Of a stretch of DNA of 64,000 nucleotides, positions 40,651-52,954 are shown piece by piece. Both the position numbers and the translations under genes were made by a program. Within the stretch, counting starts at the first letter, position 1; every line of letters begins with the position of its first letter. This DNA comes from Apus apus. Its lineage: Eukaryota > Chordata > Aves > Apodiformes > Apodidae. The DNA lies in assembly GCF_020740795.1 (NCBI RefSeq), contig NC_067299.1, forward strand, positions 7,548,001-7,612,000. Direction: 5' to 3'. The notes below the pieces were generated by a model. It saw only the letters and a program-made list of their open reading frames with translations. It was not told the origin of the DNA and did no database searches.

Positions 40651-42899
40651 CCTTATGCACACTTGCTTCTACTCTGTATGGCTGACTTAAAATGAAAATG
40701 AATAATTCACTTCCAAGCTGTTTTTGGAAAGAGAGAAGAAAGGGTGATATTGTCTACTGTAAGGGGAGAATTAAAGGTGATGTTTCATTTTAGTCTTTTG
40801 GATGTGCATAATATAATCAAACACAATAATAGTAACAAATATTTTTTCTCCCCATGGTGCTTACGAGTGCAACATATTCTAACAGTTTCTCAAAACTATG
40901 TTGATAAATTGGAAACACAGTGATGGAGGTAACAAAGACAGCCAACAAAAACATAATTTATTCAATTTATCAGAGGGACTAAGTTTGAGAAAAGAACCCT
41001 TGAAATCTGAACAGTCCTATTCTTATAAACCAGACATAGTATATTTCAAAACATGAAGCTACACTTTTTGTGCCTGTGCATAAGCATGTTAATTAAAGAT
41101 TTGCCCAGGCAATCAGGGCTACATAAATTATTTGGATATACTTCACCAGCTCACTTCAAGATGGAAGAGGCAGGGTGCATACAGAAAAGCCATGATGCAT
41201 GGAAACACAGGGGGAAACATTAAAGGAGCAAAGAGCAGGTTTTCAATTTAACGACCTTGTTGACTTCATTATCATGAAAAAGCAAGTCCCTGCAGGGCCT
41301 TCCTCCCACACACTGCTCACCTTCCAGGCAAGTGAGAGGCTTACACTGTCATGTCAGAAGATTAAGCCGTTGGACATGTGTAGGCACAGGGGGTTTCACA
41401 TGGTCTGAAGTGGTTTTCAGCTTCCTGGTCCATTGGGCATACCTGAGACATAAGGCATCAGAAACTGTTCTTTGAAAACATCTATAATTTCTTTAAACAC
41501 ATACACCATATGCAAGCCAGCCAATAAATGAACTGGGGGGAAATACAGACAATAAAATGAACATGCAAAGTTTAGTCTGATTTTTGTTCAGTTCCAAAGG
41601 AAAAAACTGTAATGATACAGCAAAAGAGGGATTTGTTTTCTACAGTGTTTTCAGTTTGATAGGTGGCTCTGCAAGCAGAGTCTAGCTCCAGGATTGCAAT
41701 GCCATCTCAACTGTCCAGCACCACTTACAGTATTATAAAAGTCAGTGGTTATCTTAAAAAGAGTCCCAATGTTGTTAGAATCATGGCAAAGATATTCTGA
41801 AAAGCCCATCCCTTATATTTTGTGAGTGCAGTTTTTCATGTGGATTCTAAGAGACCAAAGGAAAAGTGTATTTGTTCTAGTTGATAAAACCTTGTGGAGC
41901 TTTTATTATGAATTATGAAGCGTACTTTTGAAGTTTGTATGAAGTCACTGATAAGACCATCTAAACATAAAAAAAAAAAATAGATAAACCTCTTCTGTCT
42001 TCCAAAAATGCCTAGATTATTTCATTGTGATATAGCAAAGCAGTCAAAGAACCTTGGAAAATTAGAAGAGATGTATAAGAGATCAGTAACACTGAGTGTT
42101 CAAGATCTCTGTTATAAATTAAACTATAAGATTACTGTGTTATAGTACCACATCTATTACTGGGGAGTCAAACCCAACCTGAGACAAACTGAAAATACTG
42201 GGGGACTGGGGTGGTTTTTCTTTTAAGCTAGGAGGTAGTTTGTGTGTGAAAATGTCTTGAATTTGGCCTGGAATAAATCCACCACAGCTGAACTCAAAAT
42301 AGAATAGAACTGAAAAAACATCACACACAAGCAGTTTAGCATACAGTAAACACGATAGACAAAGGTATTGTATGAAGCACAAGAAATGATCCAGAAGTTA
42401 TGACTTTGGCAAAATTCATTGACCTTAGATGAGAATTTTGTCTGAGTGAAGCACTTGTGTGGGCATTATAAAGGAATACACTTGATAAGTCAGATTGAAA
42501 CAATTTAGCAGATGGAAAATCTAACTCAAGAGATCTGCAAACCAAGGACTACTTCCCATGGAACTACACGTACTCTGAGCATGATTGTGTCCTGGGAAGA
42601 ATAATTTAAGTCATCTAAGATGTCAGGCAAAAAATTCTCCTAACTGGACATGCACTGGAGCCCTGATCTGCACAAGCACAGAGTTTGTGGACACACCCTC
42701 TACCCATCAGACTCACAAAAATGCAGTAAGGCAGAGATCACACAGGTGTGATAAAACCAAGCTCTATTGCACTCAGACCCACCAGAATGGAAACACATCC
42801 AGAAGTAGCCAGGAAGGACTGCAAAAGTTACCTAGTCCCTCTCCTTGCTAGGAGGCAGGATCTATTATACATGCATTATTGTTGGCACAAATTTTTCTG

Positions 42900-43720
42900 C
42901 CTTCTTCTGAAAGACCTCAAGACAGAAACTGCCTGTGCTCTTCTGAAAATATATTCCAATGTTTTTTGCTCTGTACTGGTAGATTTTCTTAACATCCAAC
43001 CTCAGTCTGTTTTGTTGCAACCTAAGCTCTTAATGTCTTACTTTCTCCATTATGGATGTAGAAAACTATTCTTCTTTTTGAAGAGACTTTTAATTCCTCA
43101 AGGTACTTTTGAAAACATTTGAACACCTCTCCTCACCTTCTAGAAGCAAAACAGATCCAACTTGTTCAGACTTTCCCTGTAGGTCATACGTTACATACTT
43201 CTGAACCCTTTTGGTATTCTCCTCTGGACTTTCCAGCTGGTCTACGTCTATCTCATTGTATGGTACCCATAACCTATATTTCTCTGCAATACCTCTGCTC
43301 TGCTGAAGATCTGCCTTTTTCACATCTGCACATCACTGTTAATCCATGTTTAGTTTGGGATTCTCTACCTTCTCTGCAGAACTCCTAGCCTGACTTTCCC
43401 CCAGCCTGTATTTGCTAGTTAAAATTATTCCTGCCAAAGCATAGTGCCCTGCAGTTGTCCTTAATGAGTTTCATCTTATTTTATTCAGATCGTATCATCA
43501 ATTTGTCAAGATCACTTGAAATTTTAATCCTGCCTTCCAGTGTTCTCGCATTCAGTTCCAGCTTTGCCTCATCTACAGTTTTAATAAGCATGCTCCCTCT
43601 TCCATCACTGAGGTCACTAAAGAAAACATTGGGAGGTCTGTTGCCATGTCTGTATCCTCAAACTATGTTCCTGCTCATTAACTGTTCATTAAACATTATT
43701 CAGTCACTGAGGGCTGCCTG
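42900..43720 (-). mobile_element. Ancient CR1-type LINE fragment, about 0.8 kb
   Basis: The plus strand follows, phrase by phrase, the complement of an old amniote CR1 (known from turtles and crocodilians). Examples are CTAGAAGCAAAACAGATCCA near the start, CTCCTCTGGACTTTCCAGCT, TGTCCTTAATGAGTTTCATC, TTATTTTATTCAGATCG and AATTTGTCAAGATCACTTGA, then TTTTAATCCTGCCTTCCAGT and TTTTAATAAGCATGCTCCCT. The phrases occur in the right order over several hundred bases. The open frames here are not coding. The element lies in the intergenic region between COL26A1 and IFT22. Confidence 0.7.
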
Positions 43721-44999
43721 CTTGCTTGATGCTGTACAGGACATAAACATGGAACTGAAAAACTTTTCAAACTGCAGTCTTGAACTTCTACAACAAAATT
43801 AAGTACTTTATAACACACAGTGGAAGGAGCTACCAGACAGCAGACTGCGATTTTCAAAGGAGTCACTGACCATAGAATCTCCAGATCCAGTGGTATCTAA
43901 ATGCTTAGCCCATTCAAAAGTCCATCCTGAGTCATGGACTCTCTCTGAATCTCAAAGAAGCATGGACTTTCATGCCCAAAGAAAGTCTCAATTTTTCACT
44001 CCAGCCCTGAAATCCTCCTACTTCTCTCAGTTTCCCCAGGTTGCCTGACTTGAGCAGCCCAACATGAACAGGAGTCTGAGTTCCCTTTCTGTATTGTGCA
44101 AGTCACATAAAAGGGAGTGGGGCCACCCCCATCCTGACAAAATACACAAATAAAGGCACATGAAGGAAGTTGTGCCACCCACCCTATGGAACCAAGAACA
44201 GAAGAACTGGAGGGGATGCAAGTGAGGAGACTGGAGTCCCCATTCCTCCATGCAGCAAATCTGTATGTCCCATCTATATTTTTCCAGCTTTTATTGATTT
44301 TTATCAAATCTCCTAGGAACTTTCCCTATGAGCCTGGACAATGAGACCTAACCACAATAGTCTGCTTTTCTTAGCTGGTTTTCACAGTCCCCCTAGAAGT
44401 TGGTTATGGTCCTTCAACAGTCTGTGAGCAGCAAACTGAAAATTACTGCACTGAAGCTACTGTCACGGAGCACCCCATCCACATCATGATTCTGCCCAAC
44501 TAAAATCTGAAATGACCTCTAGTATTTTCACCTTAGGTGTCTGAAGTTAGTGTCAATTAACAGCAGCTTTCTCCCTCTTCTCTCCTAGACCTTCTCCACA
44601 AACTCCTTACCTGCCAGCCATCTGGCTTCACACCACTAACTTCTTGCCAGTCAGTGCCTTCCTGCACCACCTTTGCCTGTGTTGGACCTTCCCACCCAGG
44701 CTGCAGGGCTTTCTGTTTCCTCCTTGCTCCAGGTGTTTCCCAGAGCCTGCTCCAGCAGGGCATTCACTGTCTGTTACTGGTAATCAGCCAGCCACAATCC
44801 AACTGTCATATCCATATTTTCCTTATAATTCCATCTTCAGCTTATTGTCCTCTCAAGAACCATGCATCTGGATTCATGGGACCCCACTAATAACTGGTAT
44901 TACATATTTCTTAAAGCATTCACATGAGCCTCTCCCTTCTCTGTCTTCATTCTTTTCCCAAGAACCTATTTTTCAAATTAAGTCTCCTTGTTTTCATAG

Positions 45000-45400
45000 A
45001 CTTTGTCTGTTTCAATGTGATTAATCCCCTTCATTATTTTAAAATCATTGACTGAATCACAGCAAGATCTCTTTTTAAACAATATAATATCAAAGCTCTT
45101 CAGTCTTGCTTTATAACTCAGAGCTGAAAGGCACAGTATTCTCATTTTCCCTGCTTTATCCCCTTAATCATATCCTTCTTAGGTAGAGTGAGCAGTACTG
45201 AAAAGAGCTCTCTGAACAAGAACTCACCAGTGTTTTATGTAATAACAGTAACACCTTTTTGATATATACTTTGTTCTTACCATAATGCAGCCCAACATCC
45301 TGTTCAGTTGTTGGGTCTTTTTTCTACAGCTGTGTGTTAAGCTGAGAGCTCTGGGAATTATTTAAAGACAACATTCTCCAGATTTATCATTTCAGTTTCA
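45000..45400 (-). mobile_element. Second ancient CR1-type relic
   Basis: CAGCCCAACATCCTGTTCAG, then TTTTTTCTACAGCTGTGTGT and TAAGCTGAGAGCTCTGG, match the part of inverted CR1 text that usually reads agcatcctgtt...ttgactgctgc-acattgagc. Upstream phrases around 45180-45260 also fit. It has the same orientation as the block at 42900-43720 but is more diverged, and the limits are uncertain. Confidence 0.5.
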
Positions 45401-48400
45401 GGAACATTTTGCTCTGTTCAGTCTAAGAGGAGTAATCATATAAGCAAACCCCAAAAAAGTTCAGTGGCACTGTCTCTCTCCTCCCTAGAATCTTAAAGAT
45501 TCCTCCACAGAAGCAATAAAAAGGCATCTAAGGAGCTAAATATGGAAGAATCATTGTAGGCATTAAAGGATAAAGCCACTGCAAGGCAATTGGATCCAAG
45601 TATTTCTTGGCTATGCATATCTACTCTAATGCTAGCTTAGGTGTTCACAGTATACTCTATTGTCACCAACGGATACCATACCTAATGGGCTTGGTATCCA
45701 CCCCTCTTCCAGGGCCTCTGGGTGGTTTTGTCAAACAAGCATAGTCTGTGCACCTTCTTGAACTGGTTGCATGCAGATTTCCCTCCCCTCCACACTTCCA
45801 TTTCTAAATTACCCAAACTGGAACTACCAAATTGTACTTTGCAAATATCCAGCTCCTCGCATAGATCACGGATCTCTCACCACATTTAATGCTCTTCATC
45901 CCTCTCTGTTTTCTGGTCTGCCTAAGGGAGATCAATCTCTCTTCAGATGCAAACACAATCCCCAAATAATCCTCTGGGACTGCACTGGCTCACAATCCCT
46001 CATGCCACTGTGTCTGAGGCAGGAAGGATACACGGGCTGTCAGTCTACAACCAGAAAGAATCTGGTTGAACTCCCTGACCTCCCAGAGCCATCAGGCAAT
46101 CTCTCAATGCCTCCCTTTATAAGGCAGGGTTTAGTGCCACAGCTATTGTAAGGATAACAGGAATTGAATAAAAAGGATATGGTATAAATACCAAAAATAA
46201 ATACTAAAAATAATGAAAGAAGAGAAGAAAAAAATAAAAGCAGTAAGATGATACATAATCTAAAGACAGAGATAAATTGTCCTTTTGTTGATAGAAAGAT
46301 AATGGTAAAGTCTGCAAGAACTATGACATGTTTAAACAACTTGTTGCCAAAAAAGAAAAAAAAAAAGAAATAAAAGCATTTGACCAGATTAAGGAGATTT
46401 TTGGTATGTGATGGAATGGTAGGACAAGGCTATCAGCCTCACTGTATGCCTGGAAAGAAGTGGCTCACAGCAAAATATTTTTTGGCTCAATTCACATCTT
46501 GAGGATTTAGCTCTAAGATTGTTGTGAAAAGCCCAGTGCAGTGCCCCAGCTGTAGGGTGATGCACTAATTTGCATTAAAAACAGGTGTTCATCTGGCTGG
46601 CTGGCTTTCTAGCAGAGCACAGTAGATTTGTCCCAGATTTTCAGTACATGATCTCTAGGTAATACTTACCTTATTTTAGATGATTCAAGAAAATTAGATA
46701 ATTATTTTCCATGTTCTGAGCCTTCCCTGAACTGACTGACAATAGATTTACAGAGCTGAACTGTAGGCTGGGTAGGGAGGGAGTCTGGCCAGCTTACAGA
46801 GGGAGTGTGTGGACTTTGGAAAAGCAGTGCTGAAATTCTGGAGCATGGCTGAGAACAACCACAGTCTGTAACATCTACCCTGGCACCCAGCATTTATGGC
46901 TAGTGACCTACTGAGGTGCAGCCTCTGGCTGGGGAAGAGGAGAGCAAGCAATCTTGATAACCCAACCATTCATCTCCTTAGTTTTCAAGCTGTGTTAGGT
47001 AAAGAACTACATTAACTGAGACTCTCCACTGTGTTTATTCATTTTAAATGGCTTTAAGATACAGTTTCTTAGCAAGATCCTGTATAATTAATCTCCATTG
47101 TTCTGTATATATTTGCAGAAGATAACAGCTTCATTAAAATATGGTGTGCTATTAAGAGCAGTAAATATATAGCCTTAAACCTTAAAATGTAATGCAATTA
47201 AATAAGAAATACGAACCTAAGGAGGTTAAGTGCAATCAACCACTGACATTTACATTTGATTTGAATTAAAAAATACACACAGAGGGAAATAAAGGGCCTC
47301 CATACATACTTGGATGACAGGAAATCCCCTGGATGTAAAAACAGTAAATTTAAGAATGGAGAATATAATGGTCTAGTTCAAATTAAAGACTTTATGACTG
47401 AGGACCCCATTAAATCTTTGAACACTTACAGTAAAGAGTTTGGAATGCTTCCAGTCCAATTCTTTGTGTTCTCACAAGTGACAGATTATACTTCTGAACT
47501 TCTATGGCAAAAGAAAGAGAGAGTGATTGTATTAATCCATCTAAATCCAGAGCTTGCTAATTAAGATGCAAACTATAACAATCTGTGCTTAGGTGAAGCA
47601 TAGTATTTTTATAACCCAGCTCAGGGCATCACTAGCCTTGCCAAAAGTAGAAGATCTAAGTTTTCAAATTACTGAAGAACAATAAAATAATGAATCACTT
47701 ACGACTACATGATCAACAATCTGTACGAAATACAAACTTTTTTGTAGTGCTCAGTTTACTTTGTTTTTTATATTTCTAAGACATTCCTCATGGTATTTAA
47801 AATACACAGTGCAACATGCTGCTTCTGACTCTACCTTCTAATTGAAGATCTGCAAGGACCTTCAAATGCAGGAAGTCAGCAGTGGCAGGCCACATGCAAT
47901 CAAAATGCCAGTCTCACACAAATGGGTATTTGTAGCTATAAGATTTTAAGGAGGACCTTTCAAATGAGGAGTTTGCAAGTGAGATAAGCATTGGAAACTA
48001 ATGTATTACTTAGTACAGGTTTCAAAGGGAACCAAGGCAAAATTATCAACATTACAGATTTTTCAGTTGAGACTGTAGTCAAGCATTCATCACGGTATCC
48101 AGGTACCTAAGCAAAGCAGCAAGGATTGGAGATCTTGTTCCAGACTCCTCTAAACATACTAATTACTGGTATAAATCCGTGTCTCTCATGGCACACTGCC
48201 AAGAGGTAATTGAGCCTTAAATGTAAATTCATGTGAGACATCTGAAAAGACAGCTGATTTGGCCCAGGATGTTAGCAGAAACACAATGCCTGGGAGGACC
48301 ACGGGGTTAAGAAACTCCTGGGTTTGGCCATAAACTCCAAAGTAACACATAAGTCAAATCAGAGGATGAAAATGAGAGAAAACAAAATCTTCCTGTCAGT

Positions 48401-50314
48401 AGGGTCTCCTCTCCTATAGGACCACACGGCAGTCCCTCTAATGTCAACACATGCCTTTTTGCTTGCTTTCTATGAAGTCATTGAGGGTCTGGCCTTGAGT
48501 GAATAAATAGATCAGACAAAGTTAATAAATGCAAGCTCTTTCCAGACCAACAGGGGTGGCAGACAGCACAGCTGTCAGTAAGAAACAAAATTTACTTTGA
48601 AATTTTATATTCAAAACAAAAAGCACACCGGTCTCATAGAAAAAGTTCCCTGAGCCCTTGGGAATCACAACAATTATCCTTTTATTGTCTTGTTTCACTA
48701 CCTTCTAGTCTACCATCTAGGAAATGTTTTTTACCAAACATGAAGAAAGGTTTTTCACCCAGCCCAACAAGGCTGCCATGCTCTCTTCAAAACACATCCT
48801 AGCACAGTAGTTCTCATTTTTCACCATCGGGCTGTATTTCTCTTTGCTCTCACAAACAGGTATTGAGAACAACATATTTAAGATGCCTGACTAATGGCAT
48901 GATGATATGCACATTTAATTCAGTGTACATATGCAGTAGCTGAAAGAGATGGTCCCATCCTTGTCCCACTCAGCCACGTCACCAGTGGTCCTTAGTACCT
49001 TTTTTTCTGTTAGGTTTATGAGTAGTTATGCAGTGAACAGGTTCATGGAGCAGATTTTTAAATGTTTCCAGAAGCATCAGTGTAGTTTTCAACTGAATCA
49101 GTTCCATCTACACAAGATTGTTAGACAGCATGAATGTAATGAGAACATAACATTACAGTACTGCAATTCCCACAAAGAGCTGAGTCTCTATTAACAAATG
49201 CAAATTATCTAGGCTTTAGCAGAAATACTTTTGCTTAATGTTTTTTTTTTCCATGGAAAAGTTGAAACTTTCTCCTGTGAGGGGCAAAGAAGACCCTCTG
49301 AAGGGCTCTCCTGCTAACACAATAAACATCTGGGGGTTCTTTCCTCTCAAATGCTATTTTTCTAGGGGGGTTCCCTCTGATGAATTAGAAGTCCCAGCAG
49401 ATCATGGCAAACAATCCTGCATACCACATCTTAAGAAATGGTTCTTCTTGGAACAGATCGGTTTGATCTGCCTTAACGCAAACAAGTTAACACCACATTA
49501 TCAAATGCACTGAGGTCACCAACCTCCATCAGATGATCTGCTTGATCCTTTTCAGACAAAAAAGGAAAAAGAAAAAAGCTTGGATTCCTTACAGAAATCT
49601 GAGTGCTCCAAGCTGGAAGCAGTAGGCTCAGCCACTCACAGCCCACCCACCTACAGATCAAGATGGACTGGAACAACCTCCTCCATAAGCCAGAAAAGTG
49701 AAGGGGGCTGGGAGGTGGGAGGAAGAGTTTCATATTTCATCTACCACTTCTAATAGAAAACAGAACATGGTGGGGGTTGAAAGGAAAATGGCAAATCCCT
49801 GGAGATCCTAAGTGTTGGCCTTGTGAGTCAAAACTGTCAATCACACCGTGTCCCCTCCAACTAATGATCCTTGAAGGGAAGAAAGGAGGCAATGGACTGG
49901 CACGTTTAGCCACTAGGTGTTACTGTTGCTCCACAGAACGTGATCAGAGCAAACTGTCAGAGACATCTGCAGCTGCACCTTAAAATTTAAACCACAGAAA
50001 CTAAACCCAACTTCTGGATTCACGTATTGTGACTCAAAAAATCAGAGCACTTTGCTGTGTTTTCTTGGGGATCACGGAGCTGGACTGCTGCTCCTTGTGT
50101 TTTCTTTACACGTCACTGCATAAATGGAGCAAGTCAAATTCACCCCTTGAGAACTTTCCCTGACTTAGATGAAGGTACATAGGGAAAACTGGGCCACTTA
50201 AGGTGTCATTGAACTCATGTCCACTGGCCAGGAAAACACATTGGCTGGGAGTTGTCTGCCTCCCTGGCCACAGCCTGTGCTGAAACTTAGAGGCATTTTC
50301 ATTAATCCTAGATC

Positions 50315-50450
50315 TGCTGTCAACCAGGTGAGCTCCTCAGCTAAGTCATTCAACCTTCCACTGCTTTTGTTTCTCTATCTATGGAATGGAAATAAAGATC
50401 CTGGTCTCCTCTGGGAAGGACTTTGAGACCACAGATAAATCAGAGCTGTA
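50315..50450 (+). mobile_element. MIR-like SINE relic
   Basis: The plus strand follows the sense MIR core: GCTAAGTCATTCAACCTTCC, TTGTTTCTCTATCTATGGAA, TGGAAATAAAGATCCTGG. It ends with GGACTTTGAGACCACAGATA, as in amniote MIR tails. It is one of the better preserved old SINE copies here. Confidence 0.65.
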
Positions 50451-51462
50451 GTCTTTGACAATCTGTTGGCGTGAACCAAGCAACAGGCTTTGCATGAGCT
50501 TTTCCTATTGATTCTTTTCAATTCTTGCACTCTATGCCTTGCCCAAAATGAACCAGTATAAATCAATGGAGGCTGTAATGCAGGTCTCTGCCTGCACCCG
50601 CTAGAAAGTCATTTCTACACACACACTCACAATAAATGCCATGCAACACACTACAAACAGGCACAGCATTCATCCTGCCATGTGGTTGTACTTCCAACCA
50701 ATGCATTATTTTCACACACAACTCGATTTGAGCCCTCTAGGCTATGTTTTTCCAAAGTTTGGAAACACTGTTGCAGTACATTAAACAAAGTACTACTACT
50801 GAGCCACAAAACCTTATGAAATATTTTTTGAGTTGTGTTCATAGGAAAAAAATTATATGCCACTTTAAATGAAGTATAATGCAAGTTTAAAATACTGTTC
50901 TCTCAGAGAATGAATTATTTGCAAGTGCTAAGCATTATCTGAGAGGTGACTGGCACTACATTTTACTGCTGTTTCCAGTAAAACCTGTGGGCCTCTCATT
51001 TGGAGAAGTCCTCATATCTGCAGTACAGGCAACAAGCACCACAGGCAATCAGTGTATCTCATAGTTTGTGTTCTCATAGACATTTCTGGAGTTAATAAGT
51101 TTTATCGAAATATTATTGATAGCCTGCAATTGCGTTTGGCTTTTGAAGGAAGACAGAGGATCTGTCCTTGAAGAATCATCTGAAAATGATCATTTTTGCT
51201 TGCTACCAAAACATTATCATTGAAAATAGTAATCTAATAAATGCAAGAGTACAGATCATAACCAGTATAGTTTGGAAGTCGTTTGCTTACTGCTAGAATT
51301 TGCTTTCTGCTGTAGTCTAACAAAGTTTTAAATAAGTGAAACAAAATGGCCTTGCTGATTTGTACACATGTACTCCCAGCAAACAACACATCAATAATTA
51401 ACATAACTTTACCCATACTCCTAAAGCAGATGTTTATAACATCAAGTGTACTTGACTTACAT

Positions 51463-51535
51463 GGCTTTGAAAATGTGACCCTAAGTGGCTTGGTAGCTTA
51501 ATTCCCACTTTCTAAAGTGACTTACAGCCCTAGAG
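51463..51535. repeat. Possible ancient interspersed repeat with an internal dyad
   Basis: CTTTGAAAATGTGACCCTAA, then GTGGCTTGGTAGCTTAATTC and CCACTTTCTAAAGTGACTTA. The two halves are roughly complementary (TTTGAAAATGTG...AAGTGGC versus CCCACTTTCTAAAGTGACTT). The wording resembles an old amniote repeat family with ttttgaaaat and aagtgacttagg units. The family name is not certain. Confidence 0.35.
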
Positions 51536-52795
51536 CATGTGGATAAATAAATGAATTGCAGCCTTAATCAGCCGTGCTCTCCTTACTCTTCAGTGGCTGA
51601 TATAAACACACACAGGCTCTATCTGACACGTCTTCTAAAAATTAATCCTAATTGTTTTCTGGGCAGCTGCACAGTCAGTTTTACCCAGTTTCAGTTACCT
51701 CTTACTCCTTCTCTCCTCTCCTCCCCCCACTCTTTTGTGCTGCTGTCCACAATAGGACCCTTTATAACACATTTCTCTTCACATGCTAATAATAAGTGCC
51801 GGCTAATAAGAGAGTTTTTCCTAAGTTCTTCTCTCTGGGCCACCCTTTCTGTCTTCTCTTTTGAAGTTAGTAAGTCTGAAATGTGGAAAACAGTACAGCT
51901 GCAGAAAGGATTACCTACAAGTTGTTCCAGGTCATTGTGAATTTGGTCCTGAAATCACATGGTGATCTTCAAAAATAGGAAATACATATCCAGTCTGCTA
52001 TACAGCAGAATCAAATCCAGTGCTGGGAGCAACTACGATTTTTTCATTGTCTTTGTCCCGGCAGCATAAAAAACAAAGGGTTTTCTGAAGTTTGAAATAC
52101 TGTGTGAATGGTGTGATGCCACTGCCACATGGAAGCATTCTGGACTAGCCCTATGTGAGGAGTAAAACTGCTAGGATGTCCACAGCATGAAGGAAAAGAC
52201 TCTACCCCCTCAGTGAGGGCAGAGCAATTCTGGTTCACATTTATTGGTAATACTAGTAATAAACATTTACATTATGGTAGCGCCTAGAGGCCCTGTTTGA
52301 AAGCTTGTCTAAAACTGCTATTGTACCTGGGCACTAAACAGCTCTGAAGTAGCACATCTGTCTGCCAGATGTTTTTCTTCTTAGAAGCTGCAATGTTGAA
52401 AAGCATCTTGCTTCCCCTAACAAGCCTTAATAAGAAACTTCAAGAGCTTGCTTCATCATCGATTCAAGGAGAATCTGCAACTAAAACCACGAAGAAACTT
52501 CAGGGAAGGGTAGCACTTGGGTTTCAAGCGTGTTTAGTATCTGTTCGCCTGATTCTTGCCTTCCGGACGACAGAAAAGCCAAGGGGGACACCTCTCCTCA
52601 AGCAGCGCGGGCAGAAGGCTCCACTGCCGGTCCCACCCGCTGGACACAAAAGCTGAGGCTGCCCTCAGGGCCCGGCAGGTTCGAGTTCAAAAAGCCGCCT
52701 TGAGGGCCCGGGGGAGGCCGCGTCCCTCCCGCCGCCCCAGGCCCCGCCGCGCCTGAGGGGACCGAGCGACAGCGGCGCGCGGGGCCGCCCCGCGG

Positions 52796-52803
52796 CACGT
52801 GAC
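52796..52803. promoter_or_regulatory. IFT22: E-box (CACGTGAC) upstream of IFT22
   Basis: CACGTGAC contains the canonical CACGTG core with the AC flank favoured by USF and TFE-type bHLH factors. It is 113 bases upstream of the start codon, within the CpG island and next to the CCAAT box. Function is inferred. Confidence 0.5.
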
Positions 52804-52813
52804 GGCGGCGGGG

Positions 52814-52818
52814 CCAAT
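52814..52818 (+). promoter_or_regulatory. IFT22: CCAAT box (NF-Y type) upstream of IFT22
   Basis: The context GGGCCAATGGC fits the NF-Y consensus well. It lies about 58 bases before the X-box, and NF-Y and RFX often work together. The motif overlaps an in-frame ATG at 52817-52819, which would probably not be a start if transcription begins downstream. Confidence 0.55.
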
Positions 52819-52829
52819 GGCAGCGCGCC

Positions 52830-52838
52830 TTTCCCGCG
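52830..52838 (+). promoter_or_regulatory. IFT22: E2F-like site upstream of IFT22
   Basis: TTTCCCGCG matches the E2F consensus TTTSSCGC. It lies between the CCAAT box and the poly-C tract. In such GC-rich DNA a chance match is plausible. Confidence 0.35.
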
Positions 52839-52841
52839 CGG

Positions 52842-52861
52842 CCCCCCCCCCCCTCCCCCCC
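52842..52861 (+). repeat. Poly-C tract in the IFT22 promoter
   Basis: Twelve C, one T, then seven C, immediately upstream of the X-box region. Such tracts are length-variable and hard to sequence, so the exact number of bases is uncertain. Confidence 0.8.
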
Positions 52862-52875
52862 GCCGCGCGGGGCGC

Positions 52876-52888
52876 GTTGCCGGGCAAC
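52876..52888. promoter_or_regulatory. IFT22: X-box (RFX binding site) of the IFT22 promoter
   Basis: GTTGCC-G-GGCAAC is a perfect inverted repeat with a one-base spacer, matching the RFX X-box pattern (RYYNYY, spacer of 1-3, RRNRAC). It lies 27 bases before the start codon. RFX factors drive many ciliary and IFT genes, so the site fits the gene. Binding is inferred from the motif alone. Confidence 0.8.
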
Positions 52889-52915
52889 GGGCGGCGGGCG
52901 CGCGGCCGGCCCGCC

Positions 52916-52954
52916 ATGCTGAAGGCCAAGGTGCTGCTGGTGGGACCCCGAGAG
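52916..52954 (+). CDS. IFT22: IFT22 exon 1 (coding part)
   Basis: Thirteen codons, MLKAKVLLVGPRE, followed by a GTGAGC donor in phase 0. It contains the first beta strand and the first half of the P-loop (GPRE). The ATG context has G at -3. An in-frame ATG also exists upstream at 52817, but the family N-terminus starts at MLKAK, so 52916 is preferred. Confidence 0.95.

Larger units (their letters stand above)
38500..52550. other. Intergenic region between COL26A1 and IFT22
   Basis: About 14 kb between the two divergent CpG islands. I recognised only old repeats: MIR-like at 40515-40650 and 50315-50450, CR1 relics at 42900-43720 and 45000-45400, and a possible old repeat at 51463-51535. Open frames are short and overlap on both strands. 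The longest near the left edge continue out of the CpG island and reflect composition. Confidence 0.75.

Noticed and set aside
44557-45024. Open frames on both strands between the two CR1 relics
   Set aside because: They lie in or beside decayed repeat DNA, overlap each other on opposite strands, and show no domain.
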